Source: Myxococcales bacterium (GTDB lineage Bacteria > Myxococcota_A > Polyangia > Polyangiales > Ga0077539). Taken from it: 41,386 nt of DNA. The DNA is taken from assembly GCA_030652255.1 (NCBI GenBank), contig JAUSAZ010000009.1, forward strand, positions 1-41,386, written 5' to 3'. How positions within the stretch are numbered: the stretch's first letter is position 1; the number at the start of each line of letters is the position of its first letter. The position numbers were made by a program, and so were the translations under genes. Shown here piece by piece: positions 15,990 through 22,620 of the stretch. Below the pieces are notes generated by a model that searched no databases, had not been told where the DNA came from, and was given only the letters and a program-made list of their open reading frames with translations.

Positions 15990-17546
15990 ATGAGCCGACA
16001 CTTCAACACCGCGGGTCCGTGCAAGCCGGAGCTGCACTTCATGCTGCCGCCGGATCGACGGCTTCCCGGGGTCAGGGAGCTGATCGACCAGCAGGGCTAC
16101 TTCGTCCTGCATGCGCCGCGGCAGGTGGGCAAGACCACCGCGCTGCTCTCGCTCGGCGCAGCGCTGACGGCTGAGGGCCGCTACGCAGCGTTGCTCGTGT
16201 CGATGGAGACCGGGGCTGCCTTCCCTGACGACGTGGGCGCCGCGGAGCACGCGATCCTCGCCGAGTGGCGCCGGTCGGCGCGACACCAACTCCCGGCCGA
16301 CCTGCAGCCGCCGCCGTGGCCGGACACGCTGCCGGGTTCGCGCATCGGCGCGGCGCTCGAGGCGTGGTCGGCGTCGAGCGCACGGCCGCTGGTGGTCTTC
16401 CTCGATGAGATCGACGCGCTGCGGGACAACGTGCTGCTGTCGGTGCTGCGACAGCTCCGTGCGGGGCACCGTTCGAGGCCAGCGGGCTTCCCGTGGGCGC
16501 TTGGACTCGTGGGGCTGCGAGACGTGCGTGACTACAAGGTCGCCTCGGGCGGCAGCGAGCACCTGCACACGGCGTCGCCGTTCAACATCAAGGTGCGCTC
16601 GCTGACGATGCGCGAGTTCACGGCCGACGAGGTCGCCGAGCTCTACGCGCAGCACACCACCGACACGGGGCAGCGGTTCGACGACGAAGCGCTTCGGCAG
16701 GCCTTCGCCCACACCCAGGGGCAGCCGTGGCTGGTCAACGCGCTCGCGTACGTCGTGACGACGGAGCTGAAGCCCGACCGCGCGACGTCGATTGCCATGG
16801 CCGACATCGACCGCGCCCGCGACGTGCTCGTAGATCGGCAGGACACGCACCTGGACTCGCTGGCCGAGCGGCTGCGCGACCCGCGAGTGCGCGCGGTGAT
16901 CGAGCCGATGATCCAGGGGGAGTCGCTGGCGGCGCTCGCGCCGGACGACCTGCGCTTCGTGCTCGACCTGGGCCTCGTGCGGGAGCGCGCCGACGGCGGG
17001 GTCGAGGTGGCCAACCCGATCTACCGGGAGATCATCGCGCGGCAGCTCACAGTGACGATGCGGGCTTCGCTGCCGGCGATGGTGCCGACGTGGCTCGCGG
17101 CGGACGGGCGGATCGACTTCGACCGGCTACTGGAGGCGTTCGTCGCGTGCTGGGTGCAGCACGGCGAGGCGATGCTGGCGAGCTCGCCGTACAACGAGGC
17201 GGCGCCGCACCTGGTGATGATGGCGTTCCTGCACCGGGTGGTGAACGGCGGCGGAAGGATCGACCGCGAGTACGCCATTGGCTCCAAGCGGCTCGACCTC
17301 TGCGTGGCGCACCGCAGCGAGCGGCTCGGCATCGAGGTCAAGACCTGGCGCGACGCCGACAAGGCGAAGGACCCGACAATCGACGGGCTAACGCAGCTCG
17401 ACGGGTACCTCGCGCGGATCGGCGTGGGGGATGGGTGGCTGGTGCTGTTCGATCAGAGGAAGGGCGCGCCGGTATTGCCCGAGCGACAGGCCGTGGAGAC
17501 GGTCACGACGGCGGGTGGGCGTCGGGTGAAGGTCGTCCGCCTGTAG
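15990..17546 (+). CDS. AAA-type ATPase with C-terminal PD-(D/E)XK nuclease-like domain
   Basis: 518 residues. The N-terminal third is a P-loop ATPase: APRQVGKTTALLSLG is Walker A (about residues 42-56), LVVFLDEIDAL is Walker B (about 130-140), followed by GLRDVRDYK (sensor-like) and FNIKVRSLTMREFTADEV, a block typical of AAA_14/ExeA-like stand-alone ATPases. A winged-helix-like middle precedes a C-terminal part reading GSKRLDLCVAHRSERLGIEV then KTW: D...(about 10)...EVK is the core of a PD-(D/E)XK fold. The family is widespread on bacterial and archaeal mobile DNA with no settled function. The ATG at 15990 suits the conserved N terminus; no clear Shine-Dalgarno is visible. It stands alone, bracketed by repeats A and B. 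Defence or mobility roles are inference. Confidence 0.82.
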   Translation: MSRHFNTAGPCKPELHFMLPPDRRLPGVRELIDQQGYFVLHAPRQVGKTTALLSLGAALTAEGRYAALLVSMETGAAFPDDVGAAEHAILAEWRRSARHQLPADLQPPPWPDTLPGSRIGAALEAWSASSARPLVVFLDEIDALRDNVLLSVLRQLRAGHRSRPAGFPWALGLVGLRDVRDYKVASGGSEHLHTASPFNIKVRSLTMREFTADEVAELYAQHTTDTGQRFDDEALRQAFAHTQGQPWLVNALAYVVTTELKPDRATSIAMADIDRARDVLVDRQDTHLDSLAERLRDPRVRAVIEPMIQGESLAALAPDDLRFVLDLGLVRERADGGVEVANPIYREIIARQLTVTMRASLPAMVPTWLAADGRIDFDRLLEAFVACWVQHGEAMLASSPYNEAAPHLVMMAFLHRVVNGGGRIDREYAIGSKRLDLCVAHRSERLGIEVKTWRDADKAKDPTIDGLTQLDGYLARIGVGDGWLVLFDQRKGAPVLPERQAVETVTTAGGRRVKVVRL

Positions 17547-17611
17547 CGCCGCGCAGGCCCGCGTCGTCGGCCGCTGGGTAGGCCGCGTGCCTTCTGCGAG
17601 CGTTCGCGCCC

Positions 17612-17944
17612 ATGGCAAGACGCGCGAAGAAGTCTCCTCCCTCCATCCCACTCCGCGGCGCTGCGCCGCGCTCGATAGCATCGGTCATCGAGTGGGCCGG
17701 CACCCGCCTCGCTTCGCCGCCCAGCCTCGCGGTTCGTCACGTCGATGCCCTCGACCTCGTCTTCTGGATGCACGGACCAAGGGTCGTCGCGGCCGCCCCG
17801 GTTCCCCGCGCCGCGCCGCTCGCGACGATGGCGAACGTTCTCCGCGACGCACTCGCATCGCCCAAAGGACCTCCACCCAACGGCTGCGAGTGCCCGACGC
17901 CGCGACCGTACCTGTTGCACGAGAAGCTACCCTCGGTCGGCTAG
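17612..17944 (+). CDS. Small uncharacterised protein
   Basis: A possible 110-residue protein from ATG 17612 to the TAG at 17942-17944, where repeat copy B begins. It starts basic (MARRAKKSPPSIPLR), has SIASVIEWAGTRLASPP and DALDLVFWMHGPRVVA, and ends PNGCECPTPRPYLLHEKL. Third positions are GC-rich, but so are those of overlapping frames, and no ribosome-binding site precedes the ATG. I do not recognise a family. It lies 65 bases after the ATPase gene on the same strand and could be its partner, or be spurious. Confidence 0.4.
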   Translation: MARRAKKSPPSIPLRGAAPRSIASVIEWAGTRLASPPSLAVRHVDALDLVFWMHGPRVVAAAPVPRAAPLATMANVLRDALASPKGPPPNGCECPTPRPYLLHEKLPSVG

Positions 17945-18100
17945 CTCTCCAAGTCGCCATCCAAACCAGAGTCCTGCAATTTCAATAGGTTGCAGCTAGC
18001 CATCTCTGGTCGCTACCTCTGATCGCCACCTCTGGTCGCCACCTCGGGAGGATGGCGCCACAGATGGCTCCCATCTGGCAGCCATCAGCAGCCACCCGTA
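17936..18100. repeat. Repeat copy B (diverged direct copy of the repeat at 15441)
   Basis: CTCCAAGTCGCCATCC, CAATTTCAATAGGTTGCAG, a run of CTCTGGTCGC/CTCTGATCGC/CTCTGGTCGC units and GGGAGGATGGCG follow in the same order and spacing as in copy A. Identity by eye is roughly three quarters. It overlaps the 3' end of the minus-strand frame 17982-18452. Confidence 0.65.
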
Positions 18101-18452
18101 GCCCCGACGGGAAACTCCATCCCTCTGCGGGCTCGGCGAAGCCTGCGTCCCGTAGGGCGAAGAGGCTGGTGACGACCGAGGTCGCCGCGTGGCGCTCGTG
18201 CCCATCGAAGCGCACCGCCTCGCTCTCGCGGCCGCCCGGATCCTCGACCTCGAGGCCCGCCTCGCGGAGAATCGTCTCCGCGGGCGGGAGGAACTCCGGC
18301 GCAACCTCCGCAACGGGACGCGACTGGAAGTGCGGCTCCACCGCGACGACGTGGGGGACCTCCCGGCGACCAACCGCGAGCACCCCCGGCTCGTTCGTTG
18401 CGCGCTTCGCCGAGCGCAACGACGCCAGTGCGACAGCGCCGTGACCGGGCAT
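17982..18452 (-). CDS. Uncharacterised protein, paralog of the frame at 15433
   Basis: A 156-residue minus-strand frame from ATG 18452. Codon third positions are strongly G/C through HVVAVEPHFQSRPVAEVAP, EFLPPAETILREAGLEVEDP and RFDGHERHAATSVVTSLFAL, which supports real coding. The tail AILPRWRPEVA lies in repeat copy B, as the equivalent tail of the frame at 15433 lies in copy A; the shared core VVxxxFxxRxAxFAE is visible in both. No domain is recognised, and there is no signal peptide or TM helix. An earlier start at 18539 would overlap the divergent gene at 18488. It may be the intact member of a small repeat-associated family. Confidence 0.5.
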   Translation of the reverse strand: MPGHGAVALASLRSAKRATNEPGVLAVGRREVPHVVAVEPHFQSRPVAEVAPEFLPPAETILREAGLEVEDPGGRESEAVRFDGHERHAATSVVTSLFALRDAGFAEPAEGWSFPSGLRVAADGCQMGAICGAILPRWRPEVAIRGSDQRWLAATY

Positions 18453-18480
18453 TTGACAGCGACCGGACCCCAGGTCAGTG
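18453..18480 (+). promoter_or_regulatory. Possible promoter
   Basis: A consensus -35 (TTGACA, 18453-18458) sits 35 bases before the GTG at 18488. The -10 at 17-bp spacing (around 18475-18480) is poor. It is also where the opposing frame 17982-18452 starts. Confidence 0.3.
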
Positions 18481-18487
18481 GATCGCC

Positions 18488-19336
18488 GTGAGTACCCGCA
18501 AACAAGCTCCAGATCACAGGAAGACACCCTCGCCGTCACCCAGCGTGAAGGAGAGCGGTGGCGTCGAAATCACCGCAGAGGTCTCTCCGACCCGATCGTT
18601 CCGCATCACCTCGGAGGGCTACCTCGAACCGTGGTGGCTGCGGTTTGTCAACGTCGGAGCCGACGGTCAGCACCGTGTCGATCCATCCCCGGGACTGCAC
18701 CTCCCCTTCTTCGAGATCACCGCGTTCCGTGACCTGCTGATCGGGGAGATGACGAGGAACGGGATCAGCCCGCCCAGGTTGACACTCGATGAGGTCGCCC
18801 GGAGCTACCGCGCCGACGCGGAAACCGGAGATCAACGCTCGCTGACCATCGTTCAGGTTCTCCGCGCCCTGAATCTCGCGCTCGATCAGGATCCCGCCGT
18901 CGCGGAGACGTGGCTGCGTCAGGCCCATAGGTACCTGATGGACAAACGCCCGGACGCGATCCCCTTGGGCGCGGGCGACCCGCGGATCAGGCGGTCGGGT
19001 CGGAAGCCCGCCGCAGCCGAGGCGTTGCTTCAACTGGCCAGGGAGTGGGAGCAGGATCCCACGCCGCCGATCCCTCCCTACGAGTACGACCCGACGGTGG
19101 CCGACGTGTTCAACCAGTACGCACACGACCTCGACTGGGTGATGGAGGTGGTCTTCCTGGGGGCGTACATCCCCACGGACGCCGAGGCCCGGGACCGATG
19201 CCGCGACGAGCTGGCAGCCCAGCTGAGAACGAGAGATCCCCGGAACGCCGAGAGCATCGTGCTGGCCACGCTTCGCCTCTACGGCGTCCCGAAGGCGACG
19301 ACCGACAACTTCCTCTCGTACCTCGACAAGCGGTAG
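18488..19336 (+). CDS. Uncharacterised protein
   Basis: A 282-residue soluble protein without signal peptide or TM helix. I do not recognise its family. An N-terminal segment (ITAEVSPTRSFRITSEGYLE, then PWWLRFVNVG) looks beta-rich. The middle (RSLTIVQVLRALNLALDQDP then AVAETWLRQAHRYLMDKRP) is helical and vaguely recalls the AxxWLxxPNxxLxGxxP pattern of Xre/MbcA/ParS antitoxins, too weakly to assign. The C-terminal part (YEYDPTVADVFNQYAHDLDW, VVFLGAYIPTDAEARDR, then LRLYGVPKATTDNFLSYLDK) is helical. GTG 18488 is the likely start; a GTG at 18543 is possible. It lies upstream of the excisionase-like and integrase genes, on the same strand, as cargo of the island. The function is unknown. Confidence 0.6.
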   Translation: MSTRKQAPDHRKTPSPSPSVKESGGVEITAEVSPTRSFRITSEGYLEPWWLRFVNVGADGQHRVDPSPGLHLPFFEITAFRDLLIGEMTRNGISPPRLTLDEVARSYRADAETGDQRSLTIVQVLRALNLALDQDPAVAETWLRQAHRYLMDKRPDAIPLGAGDPRIRRSGRKPAAAEALLQLAREWEQDPTPPIPPYEYDPTVADVFNQYAHDLDWVMEVVFLGAYIPTDAEARDRCRDELAAQLRTRDPRNAESIVLATLRLYGVPKATTDNFLSYLDKR

Positions 19337-19414
19337 GCGGATGCCGGGCGCACTGCCGCTGACTCTCGCGAACTCTCAGGAGTCGCTTCCTGGGACCCTC
19401 CCCGATCTGGCTGT

Positions 19415-19849
19415 GTGCTCGTCGTGGAGCGCGCGAACCGCCGGAACCCCTTCGCCTCGTCGGACAGCGTGCCAGGCACGCCCCGTCCGCTCGGGCGCTG
19501 GCTCACCGCGCGGGACGTCGCCGCCCAGACGGGCCGCTGCCTGAGCTGGGTGTACCGCCAGATGGAATTGGCGGGCGCCCGACGAGGCACCGGCGAGGCC
19601 GTCATGATCCCCGAGTCGCTCTGGAACGCCTATCTCGAAAGGAAATTCCTCACATGCTCACCCTCCGAAAGCGCGGCCTCATCTGGCACGTTCGAGGCAC
19701 CGTCGCCGGCCGCTCCATCGAGGCCAGCACCGGCTGCACGGACCGGCGCGCCGCCGAAGCCTACGCGCGCGACCTCGAACGCGACCTCGCCGACCCGGCC
19801 GGTGCGGCCCGTCGGGCCCGGAGTTCCACGTCGCTCCAGACGGCCGTAG
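19415..19849 (+). CDS. Helix-turn-helix (excisionase/AlpA-like) protein, 3' part overlaps integrase
   Basis: The first 75 residues contain GRWLTARDVAAQTGRCLSWV followed by YRQMELAGARRGTGEAVMIP, the WLTxxDVAxxxGxSxxxVYRxxxxGxLxxxR pattern of MerR-like excisionase/AlpA HTH domains. Such proteins bind attachment-site arms and set recombination direction, and they typically sit just before the integrase, as here. After YLERK the frame does not stop but runs 195 bases into the integrase gene, giving a low-complexity Ser/Pro/Arg tail. That tail is probably a shadow created by loss of the normal stop. Starts are GTG 19415 or 19424. Confidence 0.6.
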   Translation: MLVVERANRRNPFASSDSVPGTPRPLGRWLTARDVAAQTGRCLSWVYRQMELAGARRGTGEAVMIPESLWNAYLERKFLTCSPSESAASSGTFEAPSPAAPSRPAPAARTGAPPKPTRATSNATSPTRPVRPVGPGVPRRSRRP

Positions 19850-20841
19850 ACATCGCCGCCGAGCGCTATGAGGCCGACGCTGCCGCGGGTCGCTGCTCGC
19901 CGGAAACCGTGTCCTTCTACCGGAGGAAATGGGGCCAGCTCCTGCGGATCCTCGATGGCCGGTCACTCATCGCGGGCTACGACATCGCGACCACATACCG
20001 CTTCGTGAACCAGCGACGCTCGGAGGGCATGAGCGAACACACGATCGTGAAGGAGGTGACCGCCCTCCGCGTCGCCCTGAAGGTCGCGCGCGATACGGGC
20101 CTCTGGTCGGGTCACCTCGACGACCTCGTGCCGAGCGACCTCCGCTCCGACTACGTGCCGCGAACCCGCGCCCTCACCCTCGCCGAAGCGCAGAAGCTGC
20201 TGCGCGAGCTCTCGCCGGACCGCGCCGCCTGGGTCGCGCTGATGATCGGCGCGGGCGCGGAGATCTCCGCCGCCGAACGCTGCGAGCGGCTCGACTACGA
20301 CCGCGCCGCGAGGCTCATCCACGTGCGCGGCCAGAAGAACGAGTCGCGCGATCGTCACGTCCCGGTGCTGCTCCCAGCGTGCCGCGAGCTGATCGAGCTC
20401 GCGTGGGCCCACGGCCAGGGGAAGGGTGATCGGCTCCTCCGCGCCTGGGGCAAGAACTGGCGCGACCTCCAGACCGCCTGCGAGCGCGCGGGCATCGAGG
20501 CGTGCAGCGCCCACGACCTCCGGCGCACCTTCGCGCACTGGCACCTCGAGGCCGGCCTCTCCTACGACGACGTCGCGCGCGCCCTCGGCCACAAGGACAC
20601 GACGATGCTCCACCGCGTGTACGGGAAACTGCCCGCCCCGGCCCTCCGCGACCGCATGGCGCAGGCCCTGAACTCTGCCCAGCTGGTGCCCAGCAAGGGG
20701 CGGGCAAAGGGACGAAAGGTGCAAATAAAGCAAAGCCCTGACCCGCGCGTTTCCGCTACGAATCAGGGCTTTTCAGAGTACCGGCGGTCGGAATTGAACC
20801 AACGACCTTGGGATTATGATTCCCCTGCTCTAACCGACTGA
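19654..20841 (+). CDS. Tyrosine-type site-specific integrase
   Basis: A 395-residue tyrosine recombinase of a genomic island. The N-terminal arm (KRGLIWHVRGTVAGRSIEAS) and core-binding SAM-like domain (about residues 65-160) precede the catalytic domain. Visible catalytic parts are SAHDLRRTF (HxxR), LGHKDTTML (the second H) and RVYGKL (nucleophile Tyr). The first arginine, normally in GxRxxEL, is not there: the segment reads GAGAEISAAERCERLD, with Glu in its place. AAAGGA precedes ATG 19654. The last 21 codons run antisense through a tRNA gene, giving a tail (RRSELNQRPWDYDSPALTD) of the RQDxNLRPxxxxxxALT kind seen in integrases that end in their target tRNA. Confidence 0.85.
   Translation: MLTLRKRGLIWHVRGTVAGRSIEASTGCTDRRAAEAYARDLERDLADPAGAARRARSSTSLQTAVDIAAERYEADAAAGRCSPETVSFYRRKWGQLLRILDGRSLIAGYDIATTYRFVNQRRSEGMSEHTIVKEVTALRVALKVARDTGLWSGHLDDLVPSDLRSDYVPRTRALTLAEAQKLLRELSPDRAAWVALMIGAGAEISAAERCERLDYDRAARLIHVRGQKNESRDRHVPVLLPACRELIELAWAHGQGKGDRLLRAWGKNWRDLQTACERAGIEACSAHDLRRTFAHWHLEAGLSYDDVARALGHKDTTMLHRVYGKLPAPALRDRMAQALNSAQLVPSKGRAKGRKVQIKQSPDPRVSATNQGFSEYRRSELNQRPWDYDSPALTD
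20732..20772 (-). terminator. Rho-independent terminator of the tRNA gene
   Basis: AAAGCCCTGA (20732-20741) and TCAGGGCTTT (20763-20772) make a perfect 10-bp stem. Read on the minus strand it begins 7 bases past the tRNA and is followed by TTTGCTTTATTTG. On the plus strand it is followed only by TTTTCAG. It lies inside the integrase frame. Confidence 0.7.
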
Positions 20842-20852
20842 GCTACACCGGC
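20779..20852 (-). tRNA. tRNA with CAT anticodon (elongator Met or Ile2)
   Basis: The minus strand folds as a cloverleaf: acceptor GCCGGTG/CGCCGGT, D arm GCTCAGTCGGTTAGAGC, anticodon loop ATCATAA with CAT at 34-36, T arm GTTGGTTCAATTCCGAC, discriminator A73. CCA is not encoded (CTC follows). Two weak points are a G1-U72 wobble at the top of the acceptor and a G27-A43 mismatch at the top of the anticodon stem. A CAT anticodon means elongator methionine or lysidine-modified isoleucine-2; I cannot separate these by eye. An initiator is excluded by the D/anticodon arms. Its 3' half faces the integrase gene and is the likely attachment site. Confidence 0.88.
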
Positions 20853-20864
20853 GTCGGGGCGCGC

Positions 20865-20892
20865 ACTCTACCGATCCGCGACGCCCTGTCAA
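20865..20892 (-). promoter_or_regulatory. Promoter of the tRNA gene
   Basis: On the minus strand, TTGACA (20892-20887) and TAGAGT (20870-20865) are separated by 16 bases, with a predicted start site a few bases before the mature tRNA 5' end at 20852. A consensus -35 at this distance is typical of stable-RNA promoters. Confidence 0.6.
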
Positions 20893-20926
20893 CAAATTCC
20901 TCCGCCCCTTGCCTACCTTTCGCGCC

Positions 20927-20955
20927 TTCCTGCGCTGCGGCCGATGGGGATATAA
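20927..20955 (+). promoter_or_regulatory. Possible promoter of the CRP/FNR-type gene
   Basis: TTCCTG (20927-20932), 17 bases, then TATAAC (20950-20955), 17 bases before the ATG at 20972. The AT-rich -10 is conspicuous in this GC context. Confidence 0.4.
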
Positions 20956-20971
20956 CCGCCGCCATCCACCG

Positions 20972-21631
20972 ATGAGCGACATCTCCCCGAACGAACGCGA
21001 CCGGCTGCTCGAGCACTTCGGTCGCCGCTACGCCAACGGCGAGGTGATCTTCCGCGAGGGCGACTCGGCCCGCGAGGTGTTCATGCTGCAGGAGGGCCGC
21101 GTGCGCGTCGCCAAGCGCGTGCGCAACGTCGAGCGCTCGATGCACATCCTCAAGCCCGGCGACCTCTTCGGCGAGGTCGCCCTCGTCCCGGCGTCGCTCC
21201 GCAACGGCAGCGCCTTCGCCCTCTCCGACGTCGTCGTCCTGGCCCTCGACCCCGACACCTTCACCCAGCTCCTCTCCGGCTCGCCCGCGGTCGCCACGCG
21301 CCTCGTCCAGCAGCTCGTCCGTCGGCTCCGCGACTCCGAAGACCAGCTCGAGAACGTGCTGCTCCGCGACCCCACCTCGAAGGTCGTCAACACCCTCCTC
21401 AAGCTCGCCGCCGAGACCGGCCGCACCTCCGGCGGCGCCCAGATCGCCGTGTCCCCGCTCGAGCTCTCCGCCCGCGCCTCGCTCGACGTCGACGCCGTCA
21501 AGCGCGCCGTGCTCCAGCTCCGCGAGCTGCAGTACATCCGCATCGCCGAGGAGAAGGTCGCCATCGACGACATCGACGCCCTCCGCCGTCTCTACACCCT
21601 GCTCGGGATGCAAGAGCAGGTGCGCGGCTGA
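20972..21631 (+). CDS. CRP/FNR-family transcriptional regulator
   Basis: A 219-residue cytoplasmic regulator. The N-terminal cyclic-nucleotide-binding fold shows GEVIFREGDSAREVFMLQEG and the phosphate-cassette-like ILKPGDLFGEVALVP. It lacks the full RxA cAMP signature (SLRNGSAFALSD instead) and has no FNR-type cysteines, so the ligand is unclear. A long dimer helix (FTQLLSGSPAVATRLVQQLV) leads to a C-terminal winged helix (VSPLELSARASLDVDAVKRA). The recognition helix DVDAVKRAVLQLRELQYI departs somewhat from the CRP SRETVxR pattern. The start ATG 20972 follows a putative promoter. First gene of the conserved right half, monocistronic. Targets unknown. Confidence 0.85.
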   Translation: MSDISPNERDRLLEHFGRRYANGEVIFREGDSAREVFMLQEGRVRVAKRVRNVERSMHILKPGDLFGEVALVPASLRNGSAFALSDVVVLALDPDTFTQLLSGSPAVATRLVQQLVRRLRDSEDQLENVLLRDPTSKVVNTLLKLAAETGRTSGGAQIAVSPLELSARASLDVDAVKRAVLQLRELQYIRIAEEKVAIDDIDALRRLYTLLGMQEQVRG

Positions 21632-21664
21632 CACACCTCACCCCCGGGAATGTCAAATTCCTGG

Positions 21665-21693
21665 TTGACCCATCCCAGACCCTTCGGTTAGAT
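21665..21693 (+). promoter_or_regulatory. Sigma-70-type promoter before the TPR lipoprotein
   Basis: TTGACC (21665-21670) and TTAGAT (21688-21693) with a 17-base spacer, ending 35 bases before ATG 21729. This is the best-looking vegetative promoter on the plus strand of the right half and probably drives the TPR lipoprotein, RodZ-like and recO genes. Confidence 0.55.
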
Positions 21694-21728
21694 GCGCTGC
21701 TCTACGGCCCGGTCAGAAACGTGACGTG

Positions 21729-22559
21729 ATGCCTTCGAATGACATCGGTCGCCCTGAACACCGTCGCTTCGCTTGCTTGATCGTGGGTTGGCTTGCTGTC
21801 GCAGGATGGTCCTGTGCTGGCGTCAGTGAAGAAGCACGACTGCAATCACAGGCGGATTTGAACCTGGGACGCGCCATGTTCGCGGAAGAGCACAACGCCG
21901 AGGGGGCCATTCCCCACCTCGAGCGCGCCATCCGCCTCGACCCCGAGAACGCCCCGGCCCACCTCACCCTCGGCCTGGTGTACGGGCGGCTCGGGCACTT
22001 CAACCGCGCCGAGGCCCCCATCCGCCGCGCCGTCGAGCTCTTCGCCGTGCAGTCCGTCGAGAACGAGAGCCTCCGCTCCTCCCTCGCCGACGCCCGCAAC
22101 TCCCTCGGCGTCGTGCTCATGAACCTCGACCGCTACGACGAGGCCCTGCCCATCCTTCGACTCGCCACGGAGGAGATCACCTACGGCAGCCAGCATCTCG
22201 CGCTGGGCAACCTGGGGCTCGCGTACATCCACCGCCAGCGCTTTCCTGAAGCCATCGACGTGCTCCAGCGCGCCGTGCGCCGGCAGCCCACCTTCTGCGT
22301 CGGCAACGCCCGCCTGGGCGAGGCCTACGCCCGCTCCAACGACGCCGCCCACGCCCTCGAGGCCCTCGACCTCGCCATCGGAACGGCCGTGGCGGGCTGC
22401 GATCAGTTCCAGAATGCCTTCCTCTGGCGCGCCAGGGCGCGCATCCAGCTTCATCAACCAGACGCCGCCCGGGAAGACCTCCAGCGCTGCGTCACCCTCG
22501 GAGCCAACACCCCCGAGGGCCAGGAGTGCGCGTCGCTCGGAAGGTCCGTGGCCCCATGA
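21729..22559 (+). CDS. Tetratricopeptide lipoprotein
   Basis: A 276-residue exported protein with an N-terminal hydrophobic segment ending in VAGWSCAG (lipobox Cys29). At least five TPR units follow: AIPHLERAIRLDPENAPAHL, AEAPIRRAVELFA, NSLGVVLMNLDRYDEALPIL, LGLAYIHRQRFPEAIDVLQR and LGEAYARSNDAAHALEALDL. Organisation and length resemble PilF/PilW-type pilotins or BamD-like assembly lipoproteins, but I see no specific signature. It could be a scaffold for type IV pilus secretin assembly; that is inference. Start ATG 21729 directly follows an in-frame GTG at 21726. It is followed 61 bases later by the RodZ-like gene. Confidence 0.8.
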   Translation: MPSNDIGRPEHRRFACLIVGWLAVAGWSCAGVSEEARLQSQADLNLGRAMFAEEHNAEGAIPHLERAIRLDPENAPAHLTLGLVYGRLGHFNRAEAPIRRAVELFAVQSVENESLRSSLADARNSLGVVLMNLDRYDEALPILRLATEEITYGSQHLALGNLGLAYIHRQRFPEAIDVLQRAVRRQPTFCVGNARLGEAYARSNDAAHALEALDLAIGTAVAGCDQFQNAFLWRARARIQLHQPDAAREDLQRCVTLGANTPEGQECASLGRSVAP

Positions 22560-22620
22560 GCGCGCGTCTGGTCAACCCGCAGCCCACCGTGGCTGCCGCC
22601 CATCCCGCACCGAGGTGTTG

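Noticed and set aside
18052..18444. Plus-strand frame opposite the 17982-18452 gene
   Set aside because: Ser/Arg/Thr-rich shadow; the minus-strand frame has the stronger third-position bias and a paralog.
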